Part shown: one piece after another, positions 1-8,379 of the stretch | Position numbering within the stretch: the stretch's first letter is position 1 | Layout of the letters: the number at the start of each line of letters is the position of its first letter | Source of the DNA: Acidimicrobiaceae bacterium | Lineage (GTDB): Bacteria; Actinomycetota; Acidimicrobiia; Acidimicrobiales; Aldehydirespiratoraceae | Length of the DNA stretch: 64,000 nt | NCBI GenBank assembly: GCA_026708645.1 | Contig: JAPOUM010000044.1 | Location: 42,558-106,557, forward strand | Direction: 5' to 3' | Notes under the pieces: model-generated | What the model was told of the DNA's origin: nothing | The model's input: the letters and a program-made list of their open reading frames with translations, nothing else | The model's database searches: none | Made by a program: the position numbers and the translations under genes

Positions 1-1
1 C

Positions 2-451
2 ATCGACTTCCTCAACGAGGCGTTGGCCGCTGAGGTGACCGCCATCAACCAGTATTTCGTCAACTCCAAAGTGTGCGAAGACTGGGGCTGGACCCGTCTG
101 GCCGCCAAAATGCGTGAAGAGTCCATCGAAGAGATGCATGACGCCGAGAAGCTGATGGACCGCATCCTCTATCTGGACGGGATGCCGCATCTTGAGAGCC
201 TCACCGGGGTGCGAGCCGGCGGCACGGTCGAAGAGCAGCTCGAGAACGACCGGCAGCTCGAGGAGGCCGCAATCGAGCGTTACCGCCGCGGCGTGCTCCT
301 GGCCACCGAGCACAGCGACGTGGGCACCCGTGAATTGCTCGAAGGGCTGCTGATCGGCGAGGAGGGCCATCTCGATTGGATCGAGACCCAGCAGAGCGTC
401 ATCGCCGACGTCGGCATCCAGAACTATCTCCAGTCCCAGATAGGCGAATAA
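2..451 (+). CDS. bfr: Bacterioferritin, 5'-truncated by window edge
   Basis: Iron-storage ferroxidase that oxidises Fe(II) and stores it inside a haem-containing 24-mer in the cytoplasm. The frame is already open at base 2 (IDFLNEALAAEVTAINQYF), so the gene begins before the window; the TTG at 23 is not the real start. 149 codons remain of a usual 155-160. Recognisable family sites are the first-helix Glu in AAEVTAIN, the EEM segment with Glu51 and haem Met52 (E. coli numbering), the helix-C Glu, and the EEGH pair Glu127/His130. Most relatives have His at position 54 (EM-x-HA); this one reads EMHDAE, with Asp at 54 and His one residue earlier. The gene ends about 145 bp before the convergent modC. 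Confidence 0.95.
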   Translation: MDFLNEALAAEVTAINQYFVNSKVCEDWGWTRLAAKMREESIEEMHDAEKLMDRILYLDGMPHLESLTGVRAGGTVEEQLENDRQLEEAAIERYRRGVLLATEHSDVGTRELLEGLLIGEEGHLDWIETQQSVIADVGIQNYLQSQIGE

Positions 452-577
452 CCTCTTCGAAGAGTCCTTCAGCGCAGAGCGACAGCGGCGAGAGCGCAAG
501 GCTCTCCGCAGTCCGTCCGGGCTCGGCGCCGGTCAGGCTCGGGCTCGGAGACGGGACAGCGCCGAGGGCGGCGAACT

Positions 578-594
578 AGCGCCGGTTCGGCGCT
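578..594. terminator. Hairpin between convergent bfr and modC
   Basis: A perfect 7-bp GC-rich stem (AGCGCCG / CGGCGCT) with a 3-base loop lies 3 bases from the modC stop and downstream of bfr. It can fold on either strand, so it could end both convergent transcripts. There is no U-tract, which is common for high-GC actinobacterial terminators. The 12-bp palindrome CTCTTCGAAGAG at 453-464, just after the bfr stop, is a second weak candidate. Confidence 0.5.
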
Positions 595-597
595 CTG

Positions 598-1641
598 CTA
601 GGAGACGACGGTCAGCTCGGTGGCTTTGAGCGAAGCCCAGATCTCCGCTCCGGGCCGCAGGCTGAGTTCTTCGGCGGATCGGCGCGTCACTTCGGCGCGA
701 ACGTCCGCCGGCCCGACCAGATGCACTCGAGCCCTCTCCCCGTCGGCGTCGACCCGCTGCACGACCGCCCGCCAGGCGTTGCGGGCGCTGCCCGCCGGAC
801 GTGAACCGTGCAGGGCCACCGCATGCGCCGGGAAAGTCACGTGAACATCACCGGAGGATTCCTCCGCCACAGTCAGCACCAGCCCCGTGCCTGTGGTCAC
901 CGCAGTTCCTTGAGCGTGTCCGGCGATCACGTTGGCGCCCAGGAAGGAAGCCGCCCACTCGCAGCCGGGCGCCGCCGTCGCTTCAGCCGGCGACCCGCGG
1001 CTGACCACGGCGCCGGCGTCGAGCACCACCACAGCCCGAGCCAGCACGGCGACGTCCACCGGGTCGTGAGTGATCAAGACGACATGCTGCGCCGGCGACT
1101 CGCCCAGCAGGGCGCGCAGTCGGCCCCGGCCCGAGGAGTCCACCGCCGCCAGCGGCTCATCGACTATCAACACGTCGGGTTCGGGGGCCAGCGCCCGCGC
1201 CAGGGCCACCCGCTGGCGCTGGCCTCCCGACAGTGCCGCGGGACGCTGCTGCCAGGCTCGCTGATCCAAACCGACACGCTCGAGCAAGGCCGAGGCCCGG
1301 CTGCGGGCGTTGCGGCGATCCACTCCTGAGCGCCGCAGACCGAAAGCCACGTTGTCGATCGCTTTGAGATGCCCGAAGAGGCGGTAGTCCTGAAACACCA
1401 TCCCCACCGGGCGCGACTCCGCGGGCACGAAGACGCCCGCTTCGGGTTCGTCGGCGGCGACTCCGGCGATGCTCAGCCGCCCCCGTAGCAGGCGGTCGAG
1501 CCCGGCCACGGTCCGTCCCAGGCTGGTCTTGCCGGCGCCGTTGGCGCCTATCACCGCGGTGACTCCCTCGCTTATCTCTAGTCGCTCGACTCGCATCGTC
1601 CAGCCCGGGCGTGCCAGTTCGCCGTGCAGTTCGACTGTCAT
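598..1641 (-). CDS. modC: Molybdate ABC transporter ATP-binding protein ModC
   Basis: ATPase of the molybdate importer, 347 aa. Walker A is GANGAGKTS, the Q-loop is in VFQDYRLF, the signature is LSGGQRQR and Walker B is VLIVDEPLAAVD. The H-loop is LITHD. The last ~100 residues form an accessory regulatory domain of the MOP/TOBE kind (TGTGLVLTVAEE to the end). The ATG at 1641 is chosen because it overlaps the modB stop as ATGA; the open frame runs on upstream only as antisense of modB. Last gene of a modABC operon with 4-bp overlaps, implying translational coupling. Confidence 0.93.
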   Translation of the reverse strand: MTVELHGELARPGWTMRVERLEISEGVTAVIGANGAGKTSLGRTVAGLDRLLRGRLSIAGVAADEPEAGVFVPAESRPVGMVFQDYRLFGHLKAIDNVAFGLRRSGVDRRNARSRASALLERVGLDQRAWQQRPAALSGGQRQRVALARALAPEPDVLIVDEPLAAVDSSGRGRLRALLGESPAQHVVLITHDPVDVAVLARAVVVLDAGAVVSRGSPAEATAAPGCEWAASFLGANVIAGHAQGTAVTTGTGLVLTVAEESSGDVHVTFPAHAVALHGSRPAGSARNAWRAVVQRVDADGERARVHLVGPADVRAEVTRRSAEELSLRPGAEIWASLKATELTVVS

Positions 1642-2504
1642 CGCGGCGTCCAGCGGTCTCTCAGCGTCACCAGCACGGCCAAAGCCACCGCGATCAGCAC
1701 CAGGCTCACAGCCACGGCAGCCTCCGGGTCGCGTTCCAGAGCCAGGTAAGTCTCCAGCGGCAGTGTGCGGGTGCGTCCCGCGAACGATCCCGCGAACGTG
1801 AGCGTGGCCCCGAATTCTCCGAGAGCTCTCGCCCATGCCAGCGCCACTCCGGCGAGCAGCGCCGGGCGCAGCGTGGGCAGCGTGACGTGGAGGATCCTGG
1901 CCCAGGCGCCCGCGCCCAGCGTCGCGGCCGCCTCGTCGAGTTCCGTGCCGGCTTGTCGCAGAGCGGTTTCCACGGTCACCACGAAGAAGGGCAGAGCAAC
2001 GAAGGCCGCGGCCGTCACCGCCCCGGCCGTGGTGAAAGGCAAGCTGATCCCGAACCACGAGTCGAGCCACTGGCCTGCCAGGCCGCGCCTTCCCAGAGCG
2101 AACAGCAGAGCCGTGCCGCCCACCACGGGGGGCAGAACCATGGGCAGCATCACCAGCGCCCGGATCAGACGCGGGAAGCGCAGCCGCAGGCGGGCCAGCA
2201 CCAGCGCCAGAGGCAGACCGAGGGCTGCACAGACAGCGGTGGCGGCCAGGCTCACGGTCAGCGAGACCCGCAACGCCTGCAGCACCTCGGATCCGCTCAG
2301 AATCGACGGCAGAGCCGACCAAGGCGCCCGTTGCAGCAGCCCCGCCACCGGCAATGCCAGCAGGCCGAGAGCCACGAATCCCACCAAGGTCACCGTCGAT
2401 GGCAAACGGCCGCCGGGACCGCGATCGGCGTCTGCGGTCGGGAGGCCTCTTTCCTCGCCGGCGTCGACGGCGCCGGAGGTGCTTTCCGTGCCTGCAGTCC
2501 TCAC
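1638..2504 (-). CDS. modB: Molybdate ABC transporter permease ModB
   Basis: Inner-membrane permease of the molybdate importer, 288 aa. After a ~35-residue hydrophilic N-terminus come about six membrane segments. The EAA-type loop that docks onto ModC is seen as ELDEAAATLGAGAWARI, and LPPVVGGTALL is typical of ModB. It overlaps modA by 4 bp upstream and modC by 4 bp downstream. The start at 2504 lies inside the end of modA. Confidence 0.93.
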   Translation of the reverse strand: MRTAGTESTSGAVDAGEERGLPTADADRGPGGRLPSTVTLVGFVALGLLALPVAGLLQRAPWSALPSILSGSEVLQALRVSLTVSLAATAVCAALGLPLALVLARLRLRFPRLIRALVMLPMVLPPVVGGTALLFALGRRGLAGQWLDSWFGISLPFTTAGAVTAAAFVALPFFVVTVETALRQAGTELDEAAATLGAGAWARILHVTLPTLRPALLAGVALAWARALGEFGATLTFAGSFAGRTRTLPLETYLALERDPEAAVAVSLVLIAVALAVLVTLRDRWTPR

Positions 2505-3289
2505 GGCGGTCCGAAACCTTGGGCCGCGAAGATCATCGCGGCGGCGCCGTCCGGGGCTGTGAAGTCATCCAACAGAGCCTGCACTCGCGGCGTCGGACGC
2601 GCCGACACCGCAGCTATGTGGTAGAGGTTGCGCAGGCTCTCGAGTTGAGGCGCCTCCACCACGGGCAGTCCGACGGCTAGAGCGTCGCTGCGATAGATCA
2701 GGCCGGCGTCGAGTTCGCCCAGCGAGAGTTTGGCTGCCAGAGCGCGCACGTTCAGTTCCAGCGTGTCGGGAGCGGCCTCTATCCGTGCTCCCCTGAGAGC
2801 TTGCTGCGACAAGGCGCCGCAAGGCGCCGCCTCGGCGCACAGACCGATCAGCAGATCACCGCGCGACAGGTCGGCCAGTCGGGTGACGCCGCCGGGATTG
2901 GCGGGCGCGGTGGCCAGCACCAGCGAGTTGCTGGCGATCACCGACGGGGCGCCCTGCACATCGCCGTCAGCGATGGCCTGGTTCATGGTGGCGCCGTCGG
3001 CGGTCATCAAAACGTCGGCGGCAGCGCCCGCCGCCAGCTGAGACACCAGCGTGGAACTGCCCGCGAACACAGCGTTCACGTCGTCGTGGTCGGCGATCAC
3101 CGCCTCGACCGCGTCGCTCAGCGATGAGGCGGCCATCACCACGATCTCTTCTCCGCTGTCGCCGCCGCATCCCGCGGCCACGGACGACACTGCAACTGCA
3201 ACGACTGCGGCTGAGACGACTGCGACCGCCAAGGCCGTCAGCGACTGGTGCGGACGCAGCTGCGGGCGAGTGTTGCCGACCGGCGTCAT
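2501..3289 (-). CDS. modA: Molybdate-binding lipoprotein ModA
   Basis: Extracytoplasmic solute-binding protein of the molybdate/tungstate importer, 262 aa. The N-terminus has a signal peptide ending in a lipobox (VAAGC), so it is probably a lipoprotein anchored outside the membrane. The mature part starts EEIVVMAASSLSDAVEAV, the usual ModA beginning, and GSSTLVSQLAAGAAADVLMTAD covers oxyanion-binding positions. First gene of modABC. A possible -10 (TAGATT) ends 11 bases upstream of the ATG, giving a very short leader. I see no molybdenum riboswitch in the 130-bp gap to the divergent mscS. Confidence 0.92.
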   Translation of the reverse strand: MTPVGNTRPQLRPHQSLTALAVAVVSAAVVAVAVSSVAAGCGGDSGEEIVVMAASSLSDAVEAVIADHDDVNAVFAGSSTLVSQLAAGAAADVLMTADGATMNQAIADGDVQGAPSVIASNSLVLATAPANPGGVTRLADLSRGDLLIGLCAEAAPCGALSQQALRGARIEAAPDTLELNVRALAAKLSLGELDAGLIYRSDALAVGLPVVEAPQLESLRNLYHIAAVSARPTPRVQALLDDFTAPDGAAAMIFAAQGFGPP

Positions 3290-3411
3290 AGGGGTCTTTG
3301 AATCTAGCTTCCGTTTGAGCCGCGCGAGGGCGGGCGGCTCGGCTTGTCAAGCGGGTCGGGGCGCTCCGCTGGAGTTGGCTCGCCTGTCTCAAGCTGCGCC
3401 ACAGGCTGGGC

Positions 3412-3417
3412 TACTGT
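3412..3417 (+). promoter_or_regulatory. -10 box (TACTGT) for leaderless mscS
   Basis: TACTGT ends 6 bases before the ATG at 3424, so transcription should begin on or next to the start codon. The same geometry recurs at many other genes here. Confidence 0.5.
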
Positions 3418-3423
3418 GGGTTG

Positions 3424-4518
3424 ATGATCATTTTTGCTCAAGCATCTCAAGGACTCGCCGAAGCCTGCGGCGAATCCGATCGCGGTTTCGTGTGCGAGAG
3501 GGTTTTCGACTGGACCGGCAACGACGGCTTGGCGACCGCTGCGGACTGGCTGCTCGACCGTCCGATCCGCATAGCCCTGATCGTGGTGGTGGCCTGGATC
3601 GCCACCCGCGTCGTCAGGCGCGCCATCGTGCGCTTCACCAAGCGCGTCGCCGCCGCGCCGAGCAGCGCCCGGCTCCAGAAGCTGCGTGAGAGGGGACCGG
3701 TCAAGGCGCTCGCCGACGCCGACGAGCGCTCCCGGGCCGAGTCGCGTGCCGAGACTCTGGGTCATGTGCTGCGCAGCGTGGCGGTGGCTTTGATCTGGAC
3801 TTTCGCTCTGCTGATCGTGCTGGGTGAGATCGGCGTGAACCTCGGCCCGCTCATCGCAGGCGCAGGCATCGGCGGCGTGGCGCTGGGCTTCGGCGCCCAG
3901 TCGATCGTCAAGGACTTCCTGTCGGGCCTTTTCATGCTGATCGAAGATCATTACGGCGTGGGTGACGTGGTGGATCTCGGTTACGCCATCGGAACAGTCG
4001 AGGAGGTGTCGCTGCGGTCGACCACAATCCGCGACGTCAAAGGCACCGTGTGGCACGTCCCCAACGGCGAGATCGCCCGTGTCGGCAACTTCTCGCAGTT
4101 GTGGTCGCGCGCTCTGATAGATGTTGAGGTGGCTTACGACACCGACCTGCGCATGGCCATGGGCGTGATCCACCAAGTGGCGCAAGAGTTCTGGGAGGAC
4201 CCCGAATGGGGCGGCGATGAGCTGGCTGAGTGCCCCGACGTGTGGGGTGTGCAGTATTTGGGTTCTTCGGGCATCGCTTTGCGGGTGGCGGTGAAGACGG
4301 AGCCGTCGATGCAGTGGGCCGTGGAACGCGAATTGCGGCTGCGGCTCAAGGAAGCGTTCGACGAGGCCGGCATAGAGATCCCGTTCCCTCAGCAGACGCT
4401 GTGGTTCCGCAACGACGACACCGACGGCGCCAGCCTGTCCGAGTCGAAGAAAGCCGCTCTGCGAGCCATCTACGACGAAAAAGATAATAACATCCCCAAA
4501 ATTACAGAAGACCAATGA
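3424..4518 (+). CDS. MscS-family mechanosensitive ion channel
   Basis: Membrane channel that opens under turgor to release solutes, 364 aa. Two N-terminal membrane segments precede the pore-lining third helix, seen as LIAGAGIGGVALGFGAQSI, followed by the beta domain (DVVDLGYAIGTVEEVSLRST) and an alpha/beta cytoplasmic cage. A TTG lies directly upstream at 3421, but ATG 3424 is preferred because a TACTGT box sits 6 bases upstream. The C-terminus ends in a lysine-rich tail. Divergent from modABC. Small-channel MscS architecture, not MscK-like. Confidence 0.9.
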   Translation: MIIFAQASQGLAEACGESDRGFVCERVFDWTGNDGLATAADWLLDRPIRIALIVVVAWIATRVVRRAIVRFTKRVAAAPSSARLQKLRERGPVKALADADERSRAESRAETLGHVLRSVAVALIWTFALLIVLGEIGVNLGPLIAGAGIGGVALGFGAQSIVKDFLSGLFMLIEDHYGVGDVVDLGYAIGTVEEVSLRSTTIRDVKGTVWHVPNGEIARVGNFSQLWSRALIDVEVAYDTDLRMAMGVIHQVAQEFWEDPEWGGDELAECPDVWGVQYLGSSGIALRVAVKTEPSMQWAVERELRLRLKEAFDEAGIEIPFPQQTLWFRNDDTDGASLSESKKAALRAIYDEKDNNIPKITEDQ

Positions 4519-4597
4519 AGTGGATGCTCTTATACGAGTTCTTCGACTATTAGGGGCTCTTCGCTTCATCAGGTCGGCATGAGGATGCCGGGTCGCC

Positions 4598-4738
4598 TCA
4601 CGGGCAGCGTTGTCGATTGGCCGTCTTCTGGCCTCTGTCGCTGTCTGTGCCGCTGAACGTGAACACGGCGGTGCAGCCGCCCATGAAGATCAGCCATATC
4701 ACCAGCCCTGACCAGCAGCCGACTTTGATTTCGGGCAT
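4598..4738 (-). CDS. Possible 46-aa single-span membrane peptide
   Basis: Small open frame starting 6 bases after the stop of the DNA methyltransferase gene, so it could be translated by re-initiation on the same transcript. It reads MPEIKVGCWSG then a hydrophobic stretch (LVIWLIFMGG) and a polar tail ending NRQRCP, giving one predicted membrane segment and three cysteines. I do not recognise a family. No strong Shine-Dalgarno site is visible. It may be a chance ORF; the case rests on position and hydrophobicity. The rest of 4519-4744 shows nothing clear. Confidence 0.35.
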   Translation of the reverse strand: MPEIKVGCWSGLVIWLIFMGGCTAVFTFSGTDSDRGQKTANRQRCP

Positions 4739-4744
4739 CGGCGA

Positions 4745-5692
4745 CTACACCGCGAGACGGTCTTGAGCGTCCGAGGACAGGTCTATGTATGCCACCTGTG
4801 ACAGCGGGCCGCCGTCGCCCAGACGTGAGCGCATCACCTCGAAGGCCTCAGGATTCTCGTCGACCATGACGAAGCGGCGGTTGAGTTTCGATGCGACTGC
4901 GCCGGTGGTGCCGCTGCCGGCGAAGAAGTCCAGCACCCAGTCGCCTTCGCGGCTGCTGGCTTGCACGACGCGACGCAGCACGCCCTCGGGTTTCTGGGTC
5001 GGATAGCCGGTCTTCTCTTTGCCGGTGGGGGACACGATCGTGTGCCACCAGACGTCGGTGGGCAGTTTGCCCCGCTCCGCCTTCTCCGCAGTGACCAGTC
5101 CAGGCGCCATGTAGGGCTCCCGGTCCACAGCCGCATTGTCGAAGTGATAGCAGTCGGGATCTTTCACGTATACGAGGATGTTGTCGTGTTTGGCAGGCCA
5201 TTTGCGCCGCGCCCGGGCGCCGTAGTCGTACGCCCAGATGATCTCGTTCAAGAAGCAGTCCCGTCCGAACAGTCCGTCGAGCACCACCTTGGCGTAATGA
5301 ACCTCCCGGTAGTCCAAGTGCAGATAAAGCGTCCCGTCATCGGCGAGCAGCCGCCATGCCTCCTCTAGTCGCGGCTCGAGGAACGCCCAATAGTCGCCGA
5401 AAGCGTCGTCATAAGCCGACACGGCGCCCCGTATCGTGCGGTACGACGCCCCTTTGAATCCGACACGGTCCCCGTCAGCGTGACGGGTCGTGTGCAGAGT
5501 CTGACGGGCCTGGCGACGGCCCGTGTTGAACGGCGGATCGATGTAGATCAACGTCACCGACCCTGAAGGCATCCGTTCCAGCAACTCCAGATTGTCGCCG
5601 AGCACCACCAAGTCCGGCCCGTCACAGCGCCACACAGTCGAATCTGTCGAATCAGTCGAATCAGTCGAACCCATCGGGCCGACCTTAGCCAT
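4745..5692 (-). CDS. Site-specific DNA adenine-N6 methyltransferase, beta class
   Basis: Transfers a methyl group from SAM to adenine N6 in a specific DNA site, 315 aa. Catalytic motif IV is DPPFNTG at residues ~52-58 and the SAM-binding motif I is DFFAGSGTT at ~255-263; this order (IV before I) defines the beta class. A target-recognition region lies between. No restriction endonuclease gene is adjacent, so it looks like an orphan epigenetic methylase. The N-terminus contains a Ser-Thr-Asp repeat coded by 9-bp tandem repeats at 5637-5672, before the conserved part begins. A small membrane ORF follows at once. Confidence 0.88.
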   Translation of the reverse strand: MAKVGPMGSTDSTDSTDSTVWRCDGPDLVVLGDNLELLERMPSGSVTLIYIDPPFNTGRRQARQTLHTTRHADGDRVGFKGASYRTIRGAVSAYDDAFGDYWAFLEPRLEEAWRLLADDGTLYLHLDYREVHYAKVVLDGLFGRDCFLNEIIWAYDYGARARRKWPAKHDNILVYVKDPDCYHFDNAAVDREPYMAPGLVTAEKAERGKLPTDVWWHTIVSPTGKEKTGYPTQKPEGVLRRVVQASSREGDWVLDFFAGSGTTGAVASKLNRRFVMVDENPEAFEVMRSRLGDGGPLSQVAYIDLSSDAQDRLAV

Positions 5693-5752
5693 GACGCAGT
5701 CGGATGTTGAGGCACGAGCGCAGGCACTGCTCGGGCGGCGGCGGCTCGGCGG

Positions 5753-6553
5753 TCAGGCGGCGGCTCGGCGTGGCGGTCTCGGCACGAAGGCGCTGGTGCG
5801 GGCCCTGTAGTCGTCGTAGCCGGGCCGACGGTCGCCGATTCTGCGTTCCAGCATCGCCACTCCCGACACCCGCAACAGCAGATAGGTCATCAGCACCGGC
5901 CCGATCACAGTCCACCACGCCCCGCCGCCAGCGGCGACCAGCCAGATGCCCCACCACACCACGCTGTCGCCGAAATAGTTGGGATGGCGCGTGTAGCGCC
6001 ACAAGCCCCGGTCCATGACCTTGCCGCGGTTGGCTTCGTCGGCTTTGAACCGGCGCAGCTGCTCGTCGCCGACCGACTCGAAGATCAGCCCTGCCGCCCA
6101 GACGACGGCGCCGACCCAGTCGAGCCAGCCCAGACCCGACGGGTCGGTGTCGCTCAGCACGGCTTGCAGAGGCAGTGACACCACCAGCGCCAGAGCACCC
6201 TGCAGCAGGAACACCACAGGCAGGCTCATCAGCCAGAACGGCTGCCAGCGGGCACGGAAGCCTTGGTAGCGGAAATCCTCAGGCTCGCCCCATTTGCGAA
6301 CCGTCAGATGGGCGCTCAACCGCAGTCCCCAGAGCGTCACCATCACCAGCAGCAGCGACGCCCGGCCGCCGCCACTGCCGCCCCCGACGTCGTCGTTGAA
6401 GCCCCAGACCGTCCAGGCGATCGTCACGAAGATCAGCGACCACAGCGGATCGATGATCGAAGCGTCGCGTTTGATCAGGCTCACCAGCCAGCAGCCGGTC
6501 ACCAGCACTGCGCTGACCGCCGCGGCCAGGCCGAAAGCTCCCGCAGCGCTCAC
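5753..6553 (-). CDS. DUF1295 membrane protein (steroid 5-alpha-reductase-like)
   Basis: Integral membrane protein of the DUF1295 family, 266 aa, related to the C-terminal domain of steroid 5-alpha reductases and isoprenylcysteine methyltransferases. The family signature region is seen as GLWRYTRHPNYFGD followed by WWGIWL. About six to seven membrane segments are expected. GTG at 6553 is chosen because it overlaps the stop of the FabH-like gene as GTGA; the longer open frame upstream is antisense or shadow of that gene. Coupling with a ketosynthase suggests a lipid-modifying role. The substrate is not known. Confidence 0.85.
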   Translation of the reverse strand: MSAAGAFGLAAAVSAVLVTGCWLVSLIKRDASIIDPLWSLIFVTIAWTVWGFNDDVGGGSGGGRASLLLVMVTLWGLRLSAHLTVRKWGEPEDFRYQGFRARWQPFWLMSLPVVFLLQGALALVVSLPLQAVLSDTDPSGLGWLDWVGAVVWAAGLIFESVGDEQLRRFKADEANRGKVMDRGLWRYTRHPNYFGDSVVWWGIWLVAAGGGAWWTVIGPVLMTYLLLRVSGVAMLERRIGDRRPGYDDYRARTSAFVPRPPRRAAA

Positions 6554-7656
6554 CGCGCGCTCCGCGCCCCGTCCGCTTCGGGCTCGCGATAAAGCAGAGC
6601 GCCCCAGTGCGCCCCGGCGCCGAAGCTGGTGAAAGCCACCAGCGCCCCGGGCGCCACTTGACCCCGGCGGCGGGCCTCGTGATAGGCGATCGGCAGCGTG
6701 GCTGCTGTGGTGTTGCCCCAATGAGCGATGTTGGAGGGCATCACCGCGTCGTCCACGCCCAGCCGGCGGCGGGCGCCTTCCACGATGCGGTCGTTGGCTT
6801 GATGCGCCACCACCAGATCCAGGTCGTCGACTTTGCAGTGCGCGGCTTCCAGGGCTTCGCGCACCGCTGCGGGCATGGTTTCCACCGCCAGTCGGTAGAG
6901 CCCTCCGCCGTTCATTTTCGGGTGGTGCAAACCGGCGGCTAGCTGCGCCGCGTCGGCATAGGGGCGCTGCGCGGATCCCAGACCCGGCACCTCTATCAGG
7001 TCCGAGTGCGCGCCGTCGGTTTTGAGCACCGAGTTGATGATCCCCTCAGGCTCGAGCGGCGCCAGCGACCGGGCCGGCTGCTGCTGCAGCACCGCTGCCC
7101 CCGCCCCGTCGCCGAACAGCACGCTCCAAGCCCGGTGCTCGGTGGCGAGCGCCAGCTCGTCGCTGGTGGGGGAGCGGTCGCTGCGTCCCAGCACTATCTC
7201 CCAGGCGTTTCCCCAGGGCAGATAGCCGGCATGCACCTCCGCGCCGACCACCACCACGGTGCCGGCGCGTCCGGTGCTTGCCAGCATGTCGCCCAGGTCC
7301 AGACCGAACAAGAAGCCGGCGCACTGCTGGCGAATATCGAAGACGGATGCGTTGCCGAGGCCGGCTTTGTGCTGCACCGCGCCGGCGATGCCGGGATTCT
7401 GACGGTCCGGGGTCATGGTGGCGCAAACCACGGCGTCGACTTCGTCGCTGTCCAAGCCGGCGTCGCCGAGAGCGGCCAGGATCGCTTCCGCGGCCAAGTC
7501 GGAGGTAGCGGTGCCGGGATCGACGAAACGCCGCGAAACGACTCCGGTACGTGAGCGGATCCACTCGTCGGTGGTGTCCATGATCCGGGTCAGGTCGTCG
7601 TTGCTGACGACGTTCGGCGGAACTGCTATGCCGGTCCCGGTGATGACTGTGGGCAT
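6550..7656 (-). CDS. 3-oxoacyl-ACP synthase III-like ketosynthase
   Basis: Thiolase-fold ketosynthase of the FabH family, 368 aa, which condenses an acyl-CoA with malonyl-ACP or another acyl donor. The catalytic triad is visible: Cys112 in RQQCAGF, His285 in VVAHQAND and Asn315 in HWGNTTAAT. At 368 aa it is longer than E. coli FabH (317 aa), with extra sequence around residues 145-175. It stands apart from other fatty-acid synthesis genes and is coupled to a DUF1295 protein, so a specialised role (branched lipid, secondary metabolite or OleA-like) is possible. A TAGGCT box lies 9 bases before the ATG. Confidence 0.85.
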   Translation of the reverse strand: MPTVITGTGIAVPPNVVSNDDLTRIMDTTDEWIRSRTGVVSRRFVDPGTATSDLAAEAILAALGDAGLDSDEVDAVVCATMTPDRQNPGIAGAVQHKAGLGNASVFDIRQQCAGFLFGLDLGDMLASTGRAGTVVVVGAEVHAGYLPWGNAWEIVLGRSDRSPTSDELALATEHRAWSVLFGDGAGAAVLQQQPARSLAPLEPEGIINSVLKTDGAHSDLIEVPGLGSAQRPYADAAQLAAGLHHPKMNGGGLYRLAVETMPAAVREALEAAHCKVDDLDLVVAHQANDRIVEGARRRLGVDDAVMPSNIAHWGNTTAATLPIAYHEARRRGQVAPGALVAFTSFGAGAHWGALLYREPEADGARSAR

Positions 7657-7748
7657 GACTGAGAAAGCCTAACGGCCCGCCCCATCGTCAGGGTGCGTAT
7701 TGGGCTATAGTGATCTATATTGAAAAATAAGTAAATATCCAGCATTTA

Positions 7749-7794
7749 TCGAGTCGGCATTTGCGGATTCAGTAATTGTCGAGTCGGCATTTGC
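7749..7794. repeat. Two 16-bp direct repeats, 30-bp period, in AT-rich promoter region
   Basis: The 16-mer TCGAGTCGGCATTTGC occurs at 7749-7764 and 7779-7794. They lie in the 298-bp gap between the FabH-like gene and the small gene at 7955, next to a clearly AT-rich patch (7700-7750) that stands out from the GC-rich surroundings. Thirty bases is close to three helical turns, which would place two protein-binding sites on one face. Nothing else was found in this gap. Confidence 0.5.
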
Positions 7795-7954
7795 CGCATT
7801 TGCAGGGTCTGGACCCTGCCAGCGGAGCGCTCGCCGGTCGAGTACCGGGCGATCCGCGATCGCTTGGTCGCGGTCCCGCCGTCTGGAAGGAGGCGCCGAG
7901 CAGGCAGGCAGAACCACAAGCCGACAACCAGAAAGCAGACAATGGGAGACAGCC

Positions 7955-8323
7955 ATGACGTCGCTGTTGCAGGGAGCAGAACTGGCCGTCTTCGGACTGG
8001 CGATGTTCCAGTTGGGTTTGATCGCCTCGATGGCTCGCAGACGCCGGCGACGCCGGCGCGTGAGACGCCGTCGATCCGGTTCGGGCCGCCCGGGGTCGGT
8101 GACTCGCAAAGACATCCGCGAGGAGATGTGCCGCGACCCGGTGGCCGTCGACATGTTCATGAGCGACGACACTCCCCGCGACGTGCAGCGCTATCTCTAC
8201 ATGGAGGCCGGACGCCGGGCGATGATGCGCAAGCGCAGCCAGCTCTCCGATGAAGAGAACGACTTCTTCGCCCCGCCGCTGCGGCCCTGCCCGGACCCGG
8301 GTTTCACCGGCTGCGCCGACTAG
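7955..8323 (+). CDS. Small membrane protein with arginine-rich segment, unknown function
   Basis: 122 aa. One hydrophobic segment near the N-terminus (AELAVFGLAMFQLGLIASMA) is followed directly by a run of some ten arginines, then an acidic soluble tail with RKDIREEMCRDPVAVDMFM. The positive-inside rule predicts the tail in the cytoplasm. A good Shine-Dalgarno GGGAGA lies 7 bases before the ATG, unlike the leaderless genes nearby. I do not recognise the family. The arginine run could contact nucleic acid or phospholipid. The last 20 residues are proline/cysteine-rich and may be poorly conserved. Confidence 0.6.
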   Translation: MTSLLQGAELAVFGLAMFQLGLIASMARRRRRRRRVRRRRSGSGRPGSVTRKDIREEMCRDPVAVDMFMSDDTPRDVQRYLYMEAGRRAMMRKRSQLSDEENDFFAPPLRPCPDPGFTGCAD

Positions 8324-8379
8324 TCGGCCGCCCCTCGGCGGCTAGCCGCCTGCCCGACCGCGAGCGGCCGCCCGAGCGG

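Noticed and set aside
1642..2322. Upstream extension of the modC open frame
   Set aside because: Lies antisense-frame within modB, low complexity, and the ATGA junction with modB gives the natural modC start.
3290..3411. Molybdenum-cofactor riboswitch before modA
   Set aside because: Gap too short and no conserved core seen; a -10 lies a few bases from the ATG.
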